Positions 8,488 through 17,838 of a DNA stretch of 64,000 nt are shown here, piece after piece. Position numbers and translations under genes: made by a program. The notes beneath the pieces were generated by a model. It had not been told where the DNA came from and did not search any database. It saw only the letters and a list, made by a program, of their open reading frames with translations. Location of the stretch: contig CAJUHH010000018.1 in NCBI GenBank assembly GCA_910585965.1, positions 1-64,000 of the forward strand, written 5' to 3'. This DNA is from an uncultured Lachnospiraceae bacterium. Lineage in GTDB: Bacteria > Bacillota > Clostridia > Lachnospirales > Lachnospiraceae. Positions within the stretch are counted from its first letter, which is position 1. Each line of letters opens with the position of its first letter.

Positions 8488-9243
8488 TTACTCATAATAG
8501 TATTGTATTCCTTTTTCTGTCCTGACAGGCTTTACTGTTATACCGTATAACTCCTTTATAATATCCGATCCTAAGATCTCCTCCGGCGTTCCGCATTGGA
8601 TGATTTTTCCGTCGCAAACTGCTACGATGCGGTCGGAAATTTTTAAGGCAAGGAGAATATCATGCAGGATGAGGAGGATCGTTTTCCCGCTTTCGGACAA
8701 TTTTTTGACCATCTCTGCAAACTTGAACTGCTGTCCGATATCCAGATAGGTGGTCGGCTCGTCCATGGCGATCGCTGGAGCCTGCTGCGCCAGAGCCATC
8801 GCCAGATAGACTTTCTGCCGCATGCCGCCCGAAAGTTCGGCCATCTGCCTGTCAGCCAGTTCTAAGACCCCCATTGCCCGCATGGCTTCCTCCGCGATCT
8901 GAAAATCCGATTCCCGGTATCTTCTTGGATAACTCAGATAAGGAAAACGCCCGTGCAGCGTCATGCGCCCTGCCGATATATCGGGTACATTTTTTCCCTG
9001 CGGCAGGTAGGCGATCCTCCTGGCAATCTCCGCCCGGCTCATTCCTTTTACCGACAGGCCGTCCATCATAATGTCGCCGCCGCTCCATGGAATCAGTCCC
9101 AGCATCGCTTTCAGCAATGTGCTTTTTCCGCTGCCGTTGCTGCCGATTAAAGTCGTTATCTTTCCCTCTTTTGCCTGGAAGCTGACATCATGCAGGATTT
9201 CTGTTTTCCCATACCCTGCCGATATATTTTTCACTTCAATCAT
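8488..9243 (-). CDS. FecE-type ABC transporter ATP-binding protein
   Basis: A 251-residue ATPase that would energise import of an iron chelate, haem or cobalamin. Visible motifs are Walker A GSNGSGKST, the signature LSGGMRQ, Walker B AIAMDEPT and a switch His in LILHD. It overlaps the permease gene by 8 bases and has AGGAGG 9 bases upstream of its ATG, so it is translationally coupled. It is the last gene of the operon that begins with the redox fusion at 13752. The substrate is not readable from the ATPase. Confidence 0.93.
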   Translation of the reverse strand: MIEVKNISAGYGKTEILHDVSFQAKEGKITTLIGSNGSGKSTLLKAMLGLIPWSGGDIMMDGLSVKGMSRAEIARRIAYLPQGKNVPDISAGRMTLHGRFPYLSYPRRYRESDFQIAEEAMRAMGVLELADRQMAELSGGMRQKVYLAMALAQQAPAIAMDEPTTYLDIGQQFKFAEMVKKLSESGKTILLILHDILLALKISDRIVAVCDGKIIQCGTPEEILGSDIIKELYGITVKPVRTEKGIQYYYE

Positions 9244-10237
9244 AGCGGCGCCCTCCTTTGTAACGGACTAAGAGGAAGAGGAAAACGGGGCCTCCAATGA
9301 CTGACATCAAAATGCCCACCGGCAATTCGTAGGGCGCGAATGCCAGGCGGGACGCCAGATCGCAAAAAGCCACGAAGCCCGCACCGCATATAGCGCAAAG
9401 AGGCAGCAAATGCCCGCTTTCATTTCCCGTATATCGGCGGACAAAATGCGGCACAATTAATCCGACAAATCCCAGCAGGCCGGCAAAACTTACTGCTGCG
9501 CCGGCCAGCAGGGCGGCAAGAACCAGAAAAACCAGCCGATATTTTCCCACCGGAAGACCGATGCCCCTGGCCGTCTCATCCCCAAGGGCAACCACGTCCA
9601 GTTCATTGCATAAAGTAAACAGTATTGCCAAAGCAGCCAGAATCAGAATGCCCGCAGGAACCAGCCGGACATAGGAAACGGAAGAAAAGCCGCCCACCCG
9701 GAAATCAATGCTTAACATCGCAATATCCGTATCCAGGACTGTCACCGATTCGCAGATCGCATTTAAAATACTGTTTAATGCAACTCCGCCTAAAATCACA
9801 GTGGTTTTGGAGGCACTTGTGCGATAAGAAAATACAGAGATGACGGCGACCGTGATTAAGCTTCCCGCAAAGGCCGCACAGGAAACCGCATAGCCGGACA
9901 AGACCCCTGCCGCGCAGCAGAGCGTCACGCCCAGCCCGGCTCCTGCATTCACGCCGATGATCCCCGGCGATGCCAGCCTGTTCGCCAGCACCGTCTGAAG
10001 TACAGCGCCGGACACCGCCAAAGCGGCTCCGGCCAGCAAGGAGGCAAATGTACGGGGAAGCCTGGCATAAAGCAGGATGCTTCTGCTCATCGCCCCTTTG
10101 TCCCCGGCCAGGATACCGGGCAGATCCGTCGGCAGAAAATAAACGTTTCCAAGGCAGAGGCTCAAAACGGCCACCATCAGGCAGCCTATAACCCCGGCAC
10201 ATAGAAACAGAAACTGCTTCCGGCTCCTATTTCTCAT
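9236..10237 (-). CDS. FecCD-type ABC transporter permease
   Basis: A 333-residue membrane protein of the BtuC/FecCD family with 8-10 hydrophobic helices. Typical segments are GAALAVSGAVLQTVLANRLA, PGIIGVNAGAGLG and FAGLLGFVGLIVPHFVRRY. The ATG at 10237 is preferred because GGAGGAG lies 8 bases upstream; the longer frame would start deep in the binding-protein gene. It overlaps the binding-protein stop by 11 bases. One permease gene implies a homodimer in the membrane. Confidence 0.93.
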   Translation of the reverse strand: MRNRSRKQFLFLCAGVIGCLMVAVLSLCLGNVYFLPTDLPGILAGDKGAMSRSILLYARLPRTFASLLAGAALAVSGAVLQTVLANRLASPGIIGVNAGAGLGVTLCCAAGVLSGYAVSCAAFAGSLITVAVISVFSYRTSASKTTVILGGVALNSILNAICESVTVLDTDIAMLSIDFRVGGFSSVSYVRLVPAGILILAALAILFTLCNELDVVALGDETARGIGLPVGKYRLVFLVLAALLAGAAVSFAGLLGFVGLIVPHFVRRYTGNESGHLLPLCAICGAGFVAFCDLASRLAFAPYELPVGILMSVIGGPVFLFLLVRYKGGRRYD

Positions 10238-11162
10238 ATAGAATCTCCTCCAGCTTTTCATAAGCTTCCGCCCACCGCGCATTCGGCTTCAGATTGTACA
10301 GATGCTTGTCCAGGAAATACACCTGTTCCTTTTTTACGGCTTCCAGCTCGCTCCAAAGAGGATTCTCCCGAAACATATTTTTAATATTCTCCTTCGTTCC
10401 CTCCGTATCGTCGCCCGACTGCACGATCAGTATTTTGTCCGGATTCAGAAGCATAATGCTCTCCAGGCTTAAATTCTCCAGCAGGCTCTCATCGCTGTCG
10501 GCAATATTCACGCACCCAAAGCTTTCCAGCATTTCGCCCAACACATTTCCTTCATTTTTCTTGGCACGTATGCTCGTGGCGGAGGCCCGCATCATCAAAA
10601 CTGTCTGCTCCGGCCTGTCCGCATTGCGCTCCAGTATTTCATCAATCTGTTTCTGGATATTGGTTCCATATTCCTCATAGCGCTCCGGCATTCCCGTAAT
10701 ATCCGTACATATTTTCAGCATCCGCAAATAATCTTCAAAACAGGAAACATCGAAATACGCCACCGTAATTCCTGCTCCCTCTATGGCCTCCTGCCATTCG
10801 AGGTGCTGGGGCGTATTCGTGCTGGCAAGCACGAAATCAGGATTGCCAGAGAGCAGCAGCTCCAGGCTGAGCCTCTTGGTAGCGCCCAGATTGACCGTAT
10901 CTTCTGCCAGAGGCAGATCCAAGTCGTCAAAGGCATCTTCCGGCGCGGCACAGACATTTCCCCCTGCCAGTATCCACATATCCGCATAGCTTCCTAACAA
11001 TACGGCAGTCCGTTCATAAGAATCCACAGAAACCTCCCGCCCCAGATCGTCCGTAAACGTATATCCGCCTTCTACAGGCTGCTCTCCTGCCGTCCGGCCG
11101 CAAGCGGCCAGGCAGCAGAAAGAAGCCGTCATTACTGCTAAAATCATATACCATTTTTTCAT
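10227..11162 (-). CDS. Iron-chelate/cobalamin-type substrate-binding lipoprotein
   Basis: Class III (FecB/BtuF-like) binding protein of about 311 residues with a lipobox CLAAC near residue 20, so it should be anchored to the outer face of the membrane. It shows the family pattern RTAVLLGSYADMW, LSGNPDFVLAS and a helix-rich second lobe. The neighbours give a complete importer. Two ATGs are possible: 11162 (GAGG 6 bases upstream) and 11174 (GAGG 4 bases upstream). The gap to the upstream redox gene is 22 bases, so both are probably on one mRNA. The ligand is unknown. Confidence 0.88.
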   Translation of the reverse strand: MKKWYMILAVMTASFCCLAACGRTAGEQPVEGGYTFTDDLGREVSVDSYERTAVLLGSYADMWILAGGNVCAAPEDAFDDLDLPLAEDTVNLGATKRLSLELLLSGNPDFVLASTNTPQHLEWQEAIEGAGITVAYFDVSCFEDYLRMLKICTDITGMPERYEEYGTNIQKQIDEILERNADRPEQTVLMMRASATSIRAKKNEGNVLGEMLESFGCVNIADSDESLLENLSLESIMLLNPDKILIVQSGDDTEGTKENIKNMFRENPLWSELEAVKKEQVYFLDKHLYNLKPNARWAEAYEKLEEILYEK

Positions 11163-11184
11163 AATCATCCTCATTCTACCTCTG

Positions 11185-13752
11185 TCAGCAAGTCGCCCCG
11201 CCTTTCACCTTCTTTTCCAGAACGGCCGCCTTATCCATGCTTCCATGCAGCAGTTTATCCTGTACATAGTCGAACCCGAGACGATTCACCGTATCAGCAA
11301 AACGCTCTCCTGTGATTCCCTCGTCGCGGAAGAACAGGATCGCCCGTTCCACCGTATCCAAAACTTCTTCCTCGCTGGTAAAAAGCTTATCTAACGGGCG
11401 GCCATTGGCAATTTTCTTGCCCCATCTGCCCCCGATGTAAATTTTATAACCGTCCGTATATTCTTCCGTAACGCCGAAAGGACATTTTCCTTTGCAGCGC
11501 CCGCAGCCGTTGCATGCTTCGTTGTCCACTCTCAGCATGCCCTCTTCCAGCTTCGCTGCCTTGATCGGGCAGCCTGTTTCTACCTGGCACTTCTTGCATC
11601 CCCGGCATTTGGAAAAATCAAACAACGGTACTCTTTGCCCGATAATTCCAAGGTCGTTCAGATCCGGTTTTACGCAGTTATTCGGGCAGCCCCCCACAGC
11701 AATCTTGAATTTATGGGGCAAAGTAACCGTATGGTATCCCTCATAAAAACGGTCATGCAGCTTCTCGCTCAGCCCAAATGTATCGATCAGGCCGTATTGG
11801 CAGGTCGTCCCCTTGCAGGAAACCACAGGGCGCACCAAAGAGCCTGTTCCGCCTGTCTCCAGGTTATTTTCTGCCAGATAAGCGATCAGAGGATCAATAT
11901 TATCGTAAGGAACTCCCTGGATCTCCATCGTCAGGCGAGTGGTCATCGTAATCTCGCCGCTGCCGAAGCGTTCTGCCGCTTCTGCCACCGCCCGGTGTTC
12001 ATCCGCTGTAATCTTGCCGTTTCTTGTAATCACGCGGACGTTGAATACGTCTCCATAACGTTTATCCTGGAGACAGCCCAGGCCTTTCACGCGTTTGATT
12101 TCCTCCGGGGGAAGCTTTCCTCCCGCCGGAACCGCTCTCTTTATCACGTTAAACGTAGCGCCTCCTTCCAATACCCTTGTATTGGTAAATCCCAGCGCCC
12201 TCAGCTTATTCTGCGCCAGATACCCTCTCTTTCCCCTTGCACATACTAACAGAAGCTTTTCGTCTTTCTGGTATTTCGTGGAAGCCTCCGCTGCTTTTGC
12301 CAGATTAAGCCAATCCGCCCCAGGCAGCGAAGGCGCGGGATGGGCATCGACCAGACGATAATCTTTCGCCGCTCCTGCGGCATATTCTGCTGGCGTTACG
12401 GATTCCAGGCGGCCGCTGATCTTATTGGCCAGAATATTACAAGCCGCTGCAAAAGGATGGATTGCCGTAGAAAACGGCGGCGCATATGCGAAATCCATCG
12501 TTGCGAAGTCTTCCGCTTTACAGCCCAGGGAAATTCCGGTGACAGCAATATCCGCCATCTTATCCACCGCTCCCGCGCCGATCACCTGCATTCCTAACAA
12601 TTTATGGCTCTCCCTGTCAGCAACCAGCTTCGTAATGAAATTGCTGGAATCCGGATAATAATGGGCTTTGTCGTCGCTGACGCAGACAATGGAAACAACA
12701 GAAAAACCTTCTGCCTTCGCCTGTTCCTCCGTCAAACCGGTTCTCGCCGCATTCAGCCCCTGCGCCAGCTTCACTACTCCTGTTCCCAGGCATCCCTTGT
12801 ATTCGTTCTCTTCTCCCCCCAGATTCAGCGCCAAAACCCGACCAGCGATATTGGCCGTAGAACCCATCGCCGACCATTGCCTTTTCCCGGTTATGCGGTT
12901 TTTCACCATAGCGCAGTCCCCGACAGCATAAATATCGTCCAGATTCGTTCTCAGGCATTCATCGGTAATAATGCATCCCCTTTCCATCTCCAGTCCGCTG
13001 TCTTTCAAAAATCCCGTAGCCGGACGAATTCCCGCTGCCAGGACAACCATGTCCGCAGGCAGCGCTCCGGCTCCTGTCTGTACGGTTTCCACTTTTTCTC
13101 CGCCCTCAATGGCAAGAAGCGCCGTTCCTGTCAGGATACGCAGCCCTTTTCCTTGGAGCTGGCGGCGAATATAATCCGCCATTTCCTTGTCAAAAATATT
13201 CGGCATAAGCTGGGGAGCCATGTCGATCACCGTAACGGCAATTCCCCTGGCCATCAGGTTTTCCGCCACTTCCAGCCCGATAAAGCCGCCTCCTGCAACA
13301 ACCGCCCTCTTGCAGCCGTATTCTTCCGCATATTTCCTTGCTCCGATGGCATCTTCCGGCGTTCTGACCGTAAATACCCCGGAAAGCCCTGTTCCTTCCA
13401 CTGGCGGTACCGACGGCTCCGCGCCCACCGCGATCACCAGCTTGTCATAGCTGACTTTTTCTTCCTCTTCTTTTCCAACAGTAATTGTTTTCCCCGCCGG
13501 GTCAATCGCCGTCACCTCACAGCCCGTATGTACCTCCGTGCCCGTCAGCCCCATAAATTTTGCCGGAGTATTGACGATCAATTCTTCCTCCGTTTCAATC
13601 GCGCCCCCGATATAATATGGAAGGCCGCATCCCGCATAGGAGATATCCTTTCCCTTTGTATAGATTACGATTTCGTCCTGCGGGTTTTCCCTTTTCAGCT
13701 TCGCGGCCACCTTCGTTCCAGCCGCAACGCCGCCGATAATTATTGTCTTCAT
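11185..13752 (-). CDS. CoA-disulfide-reductase-like/rhodanese/sirohaem reductase/ferredoxin fusion
   Basis: An 855-residue cytoplasmic protein of four modules. Residues 1-450 are an FAD/NAD(P)H pyridine-nucleotide disulfide oxidoreductase of the CoA-disulfide reductase/NADH oxidase type (GGVAAGTK; active Cys42 in SYAGCGLPYY). Residues 455-540 are rhodanese-like with Cys504 in VCARGKRGY. Residues 560-700 resemble an anaerobic sulfite/nitrite reductase with sirohaem-cluster ligands C646-x4-C651 and C689-x3-C693. Residues 712-760 hold two 4Fe-4S ferredoxin motifs (C716, C719, C722, C728; C747, C750, C753, C757). It probably moves electrons from NAD(P)H to a sulfur species, with sulfane sulfur passed by the rhodanese part. 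The substrate is inferred. It heads the ABC importer operon. Confidence 0.85.
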   Translation of the reverse strand: MKTIIIGGVAAGTKVAAKLKRENPQDEIVIYTKGKDISYAGCGLPYYIGGAIETEEELIVNTPAKFMGLTGTEVHTGCEVTAIDPAGKTITVGKEEEEKVSYDKLVIAVGAEPSVPPVEGTGLSGVFTVRTPEDAIGARKYAEEYGCKRAVVAGGGFIGLEVAENLMARGIAVTVIDMAPQLMPNIFDKEMADYIRRQLQGKGLRILTGTALLAIEGGEKVETVQTGAGALPADMVVLAAGIRPATGFLKDSGLEMERGCIITDECLRTNLDDIYAVGDCAMVKNRITGKRQWSAMGSTANIAGRVLALNLGGEENEYKGCLGTGVVKLAQGLNAARTGLTEEQAKAEGFSVVSIVCVSDDKAHYYPDSSNFITKLVADRESHKLLGMQVIGAGAVDKMADIAVTGISLGCKAEDFATMDFAYAPPFSTAIHPFAAACNILANKISGRLESVTPAEYAAGAAKDYRLVDAHPAPSLPGADWLNLAKAAEASTKYQKDEKLLLVCARGKRGYLAQNKLRALGFTNTRVLEGGATFNVIKRAVPAGGKLPPEEIKRVKGLGCLQDKRYGDVFNVRVITRNGKITADEHRAVAEAAERFGSGEITMTTRLTMEIQGVPYDNIDPLIAYLAENNLETGGTGSLVRPVVSCKGTTCQYGLIDTFGLSEKLHDRFYEGYHTVTLPHKFKIAVGGCPNNCVKPDLNDLGIIGQRVPLFDFSKCRGCKKCQVETGCPIKAAKLEEGMLRVDNEACNGCGRCKGKCPFGVTEEYTDGYKIYIGGRWGKKIANGRPLDKLFTSEEEVLDTVERAILFFRDEGITGERFADTVNRLGFDYVQDKLLHGSMDKAAVLEKKVKGGATC

Positions 13753-13841
13753 AAAAATCTGCCTCCTGTCCGTCCTTCATCCTATGATTATATGGCAAAT
13801 TATATAATAAAAATGAACCGGGGGCAATGGTCTCTTTTTTA

Positions 13842-13897
13842 CAAAAAAAGAGGGTATCGCCTTATCATTCGTTTCCATGATTTTACGACACCCTCTT
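13842..13897 (-). terminator. Intrinsic terminator after pckA
   Basis: On the minus strand AAGAGGGTGTCG pairs with GCGATACCCTCTT, followed by a run of seven T. The loop is about 24 bases. It lies 40 bases past the pckA stop. Confidence 0.75.
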
Positions 13898-13935
13898 ATG
13901 CTTTTATTTTTCTCTCTTTTCAGGAACTCCCAACA

Positions 13936-15627
13936 TTAGTTGAGGGCATCCACCAATTTCTGAACTGCTGCAAGCGCTTCATCCGGAAGTTTGTCATAGC
14001 CTTCCTTCTTTGTCGCGAAACCTTCCACAGCGTCCACGCGATTCTGCATAGCGCTCTTTAATGCCGCTTTGTATTCCGCATCGTTCAGGTCAGGCGCAAA
14101 GCCTTCCCAATCCATGATCTCGATATCTTCGAAAGGCCCCCACTGTTTGAAGGAAGCTTTTTCTTCTACGATGGTTTCAAGGATTCCCAGCGTATCCGCA
14201 GGTTTTACCTTCTTGCCCATGAAATCGCCGGTATTGATGATGTAGCAGTCTACATTCTTCTCTTCCACCAGTTTCTTAAACTTCTCATAGTCATTGACAA
14301 GCGGATATGTCCTGAACGGGTTTGCATAAGGCACGATACGAAGAGCGTTCATATCGGTTCCTGCTGCCACGCGTTCTGCGGTAGAAGTCTTGGTAGCCAG
14401 CGTAGCGCCCATAACGGAAGCCAGCGCTGCGCCTTTTAATTTTACTACCGGCGGAATGGTCGGGTCTTTCATAATCCAGAAAATAGCGTTAACTGGAGCA
14501 TCGATCTTATCCACGCGGTTCGGGGACCACAATTTGGACTTGATCGCACGGCCGTTACCGTTCCTGATATCTTCTGTCACCAACTGGATCTTGCCTTCGT
14601 TGTCCAATGTACAAGAGCAGTTCTGAGCGGAAAGCAAATATTCATTATCCGCGCATCCTGTCGGGTAATCTGCTGTCTTATCAAAATAAGTAGGCTCCAA
14701 AGCAACAGATGCACAAGTATCGGTATTGATAATGAACGCATCGTCATGAAGAACCTTAATCTCGTATTTTCCGCCATGTTTTGCATGAGTCAGAGTGGAT
14801 TTGCCGGAGCCGGACAAGCCGTAAACGGATGCAACGAAAGTCTTTCCACCAGGAAGCAAATACTCTTTCTGGCCGCCGTGGCAGGAAGCATAACCGTTTC
14901 TGTTTGCCAGCGCCCATGCCATCGTCAGCGTGCCTTTCTTATGCTCGCCGAAATACCTCATGCCGAGGATCGCCGCACAGTTCTGGTTCGTATCGAAATA
15001 GCAGAGCGTCAGAGGATCGCTTAAGCAGCTGTAGTCAACATCCGGCCTTTCCCCGGGCGTCCACTGGGGATCGGAGAAAATATAAATATCCGGCTCGTTG
15101 CCGTCGCCGATCGGTTTGGAATTTTTGTACATTTTTACATATTCATCGGACATATACTGGAAATTCAGCATCCAGTTATAAAGGAGGTTCTCTTCTCCTT
15201 CCGGAATGAGCAGATGAGCTTTTGCCATGAATTCAGGATCAAGGCCGATGAAGCATTCCGCATGGTACATCGTCTTCCAACGCGTCTCATAAACAGCATC
15301 CATAACAACCTTATCAAGCTTTACTTCGTCTACGCCCGGTTCGCCCTTGATGCGGCGCGCCGCTGCATAACGGCCGGTTACTGCGCCGTCGTTGAACAGA
15401 AGCACTCTGGAATCCTTCTCCAGCCCGAATGTCTCGCCATCTTTAATTTTCATATCCGTTACGATTGTACCGGGAGAATTTTTTGCCATTTCATAAGCTT
15501 CTTTTAAGGTATTCACTTTTACTACGTTATTGCCATAAAAAGCAGCTTCAATGATAGATCTTGTTTTGGAAAAACCAACTTTTCCTGCGCCAATTTCACT
15601 AATTGGATAATACGCCTTTGTTGACAT
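13936..15627 (-). CDS. pckA: Phosphoenolpyruvate carboxykinase (ATP)
   Basis: A 563-residue enzyme that interconverts oxaloacetate + ATP and PEP + CO2 + ADP. The kinase P-loop VYGLSGSGKST lies at 268-278, and the metal-binding pair of Asp at 295-296 (LHDDAFI) follows. In fermenting anaerobes it often runs in the carboxylating, ATP-forming direction. It has its own promoter and a leader of about 120 bases, and it is followed by a terminator, so it is monocistronic. Together with citrate synthase and the decarboxylase cluster it meets at oxaloacetate. Confidence 0.96.
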   Translation of the reverse strand: MSTKAYYPISEIGAGKVGFSKTRSIIEAAFYGNNVVKVNTLKEAYEMAKNSPGTIVTDMKIKDGETFGLEKDSRVLLFNDGAVTGRYAAARRIKGEPGVDEVKLDKVVMDAVYETRWKTMYHAECFIGLDPEFMAKAHLLIPEGEENLLYNWMLNFQYMSDEYVKMYKNSKPIGDGNEPDIYIFSDPQWTPGERPDVDYSCLSDPLTLCYFDTNQNCAAILGMRYFGEHKKGTLTMAWALANRNGYASCHGGQKEYLLPGGKTFVASVYGLSGSGKSTLTHAKHGGKYEIKVLHDDAFIINTDTCASVALEPTYFDKTADYPTGCADNEYLLSAQNCSCTLDNEGKIQLVTEDIRNGNGRAIKSKLWSPNRVDKIDAPVNAIFWIMKDPTIPPVVKLKGAALASVMGATLATKTSTAERVAAGTDMNALRIVPYANPFRTYPLVNDYEKFKKLVEEKNVDCYIINTGDFMGKKVKPADTLGILETIVEEKASFKQWGPFEDIEIMDWEGFAPDLNDAEYKAALKSAMQNRVDAVEGFATKKEGYDKLPDEALAAVQKLVDALN

Positions 15628-15752
15628 GTTACGTCCTCCTTATATTATTGTTATTATTTACCGCATTTTATATGTATCTGCTATCCATGCTATATGCGTA
15701 TGTTTATAGCATTCATAAAATACGGTTTATGACAACTTAGTACATCTATTAT

Positions 15753-15781
15753 ATTATGTCAGAATCAAATTTAAAAGTCAA
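15753..15781 (-). promoter_or_regulatory. Promoter of pckA
   Basis: On the minus strand TTGACT (15776-15781), a 17-base spacer and CATAAT (15753-15758). It implies a leader of about 120 bases. That leader is AT-rich and contains a dyad around GCATATAGCATGG, which may bind a regulator (inference). Confidence 0.65.
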
Positions 15782-15819
15782 GATTCCCTTATTCTTTTTT
15801 ACATTTTTTTCTCACATCG

Positions 15820-15858
15820 CCGTCAGCGATTGCCGTCAGCGATTGCTGTCGGAGATTG
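15820..15858. repeat. Three 13-bp tandem repeats across the pepP stop
   Basis: The unit CCGTCAGCGATTG occurs twice exactly (15820-15832, 15833-15845) and once with two changes (15846-15858), with a partial fourth unit. The 13-base period is not a multiple of three, so gain or loss of a unit would change the C-terminus of the aminopeptidase. Confidence 0.85.
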
Positions 15859-17653
15859 CTATCGGCGCGGTAGCCTCTGCCAGCCATTCCCGCTCTTCCT
15901 CTGTCAGATATTCCTGCGTCTTCTCGTATACCTGGGCATGGTACCGATTCAGCCGCTCCACATCCGCCGGCTGCATATAGGCCGTGTCGATCGCTTCTTT
16001 ATCGATAGGCGCAAACGTAAGCGTATCGAAACGCAGGAACTGCCCGTCCCCATTTTTTTCATCCTTTCTCACAACGAGAATATTTTCTGTCCGAATGCCG
16101 TGACTGTTCTCGATATAAACGCCGGGTTCATTGGAAACGATCATCCCGGGTTCAATCACTGCCTCTTTCATGGAATCTGCAAAACGCCAGCGAATATTCT
16201 GGGGTCCCTCATGGACGTTCAGCATATACCCGATTCCATGGCCGGTCCCGCATTTATAATCGATGCCATGGCTCCAAAGGGGCTGCCTGGCCAGGATATC
16301 CAAGTTGCGCCCCGTGCATCCATACAAGAACTTGGCCGCCGTCAGCTGCAGCATGCCGACTGCCACTAAGGTGAAATGCTTTTTCACTTCATTGTCTATC
16401 GGGCCAAGGACAATGGTTCTCGTTACATCCGTCGTCCCGCCCATATACTGTCCGCCGGAATCCACAAGAAGCATTCCTTCCGGGGCGAGCGTCTTATGGT
16501 TCTGTTCCGTGGCCTCATAATGCATCATCGCCGCGCTGTCCTTGTATGCGCTGATCGTAGGAAAAGACAGATCCAGGAATCCTTCCGTATTTCGGCGCAG
16601 ATCATCCAGATATTTTGCGGCGGACAATTCCGTGATCTCCATCTTTCCTATATTCTTTTTCAGCCAATAGATAAATTTGATAAGCGCCACGCTGTCCTTT
16701 CGGTATACCTCTTCCATCCTGGACAATTCCGTTTCATTTTTCACCGCTTTCATCCGTTCCGTCGGATTATCCCCGTCCACATGCCCGGCCCGTTCGTCTA
16801 TCCTCTTAAATAAGGCATAATTGCTGTTTCTCTCATCCAGGAATACCTTTCCTTTATAATCATATTTTTCCAGGAAATCCTCGATCCCGTCATAATCCTT
16901 CCATATGATATGGTTCTCCCTGGCATATTTTTCAAATTCTTCCGTCACCGCAGGTTTCTGTGCAAAAAAGTAGATTTCCTCCTGAGTCAGGAAGCCATAG
17001 GACAGCGCCACCGGATTGCATTCCACATCACTGCCCCTGATATTCAGCAGCCACATCAAATCGTCCAGCTTGCTTAACAGCAGGTATTCCGCTCCTGCCT
17101 CTTTTATTTTCTCCCTCACTTCCCCCAGCTTTTCCGCCGTGCTTTTCCCGCAGACTTCCCCTGGAAGCACCGTAATGCCCCGGCAGGGTTTTTCCGGCCT
17201 TTCTGCCCATACTGCCGCTGCCAGATCCTGCCCGTACGCGATTCGAATCTTTTTTTCCGCCAGCTTCTTCTCCAGTTTGCGGCCCTCTTTGCAGCTGACC
17301 GTCCTTCCGTCAAAGCCAAGAGTCTGCCCTTCCTTCATCTGTTCATATAAAAAATCAGGGATTTCCGGCACGCTCTCCTCCTGCATGCGGAACAACGTAA
17401 TGCCGGTTCCTTCCAGTTCTCTGTCCGCCTGGATAAAATATCTTCCGTCCGTCCACAGCCCTGCCGTGTCCTTTCCGACTACTAAAGTCCCGTTTGATCC
17501 GGTAAAGCCGGAAAAATACTCCCTTGCCTTAAAATATTCGTCCACATACTCCGAGTTATGGTAATCGGCAGTAGGAATCATATAATAGGCCATGCCCGCT
17601 TTTTCCATTTCTTCCCTTAACAGCGCCAGCCTGTTTTGTATCACTGCATTCAT
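15836..17653 (-). CDS. pepP: Xaa-Pro aminopeptidase (M24B), three-domain form
   Basis: A 605-residue cytoplasmic metallopeptidase that removes an N-terminal residue next to proline. Two creatinase-like N-terminal domains precede a pita-bread M24 catalytic domain. The metal ligands are visible in LLVDSGGQYMGGTTDVTRT (two Asp), GTGHGIG (His), SNEPGVY (Glu) and RTENIL (Glu). The long form (about 600 residues) resembles eukaryotic APP1 and clostridial homologues more than E. coli PepP (441 residues). The ATG at 17653 follows an AGGACAGGAAA stretch; longer frames lack a ribosome site. The last residues are encoded by a 13-bp tandem repeat. Confidence 0.9.
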   Translation of the reverse strand: MNAVIQNRLALLREEMEKAGMAYYMIPTADYHNSEYVDEYFKAREYFSGFTGSNGTLVVGKDTAGLWTDGRYFIQADRELEGTGITLFRMQEESVPEIPDFLYEQMKEGQTLGFDGRTVSCKEGRKLEKKLAEKKIRIAYGQDLAAAVWAERPEKPCRGITVLPGEVCGKSTAEKLGEVREKIKEAGAEYLLLSKLDDLMWLLNIRGSDVECNPVALSYGFLTQEEIYFFAQKPAVTEEFEKYARENHIIWKDYDGIEDFLEKYDYKGKVFLDERNSNYALFKRIDERAGHVDGDNPTERMKAVKNETELSRMEEVYRKDSVALIKFIYWLKKNIGKMEITELSAAKYLDDLRRNTEGFLDLSFPTISAYKDSAAMMHYEATEQNHKTLAPEGMLLVDSGGQYMGGTTDVTRTIVLGPIDNEVKKHFTLVAVGMLQLTAAKFLYGCTGRNLDILARQPLWSHGIDYKCGTGHGIGYMLNVHEGPQNIRWRFADSMKEAVIEPGMIVSNEPGVYIENSHGIRTENILVVRKDEKNGDGQFLRFDTLTFAPIDKEAIDTAYMQPADVERLNRYHAQVYEKTQEYLTEEEREWLAEATAPIAISDSNR

Positions 17654-17838
17654 TTTCCTGTCCTCTTTTCTCATAATTTTCACAGCCATTTTCTTATTTA
17701 TTGTAATATGTTTTCCTAAAAAAAGAAAGAAGCCCGCCGCCCCAAACCATTAATTTTTCAAAAATATTCAATTTTTTTTACAATCCCCCACTTTTTTATG
17801 ATATTATAACACCTAAAGGAATGGAAAGGAGGCCTGCT

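Noticed and set aside
12604..14061. A 485-codon open frame on the plus strand
   Set aside because: It is antisense to the redox fusion and pckA, has no domain-like sequence, and reflects the codon bias of the real genes.
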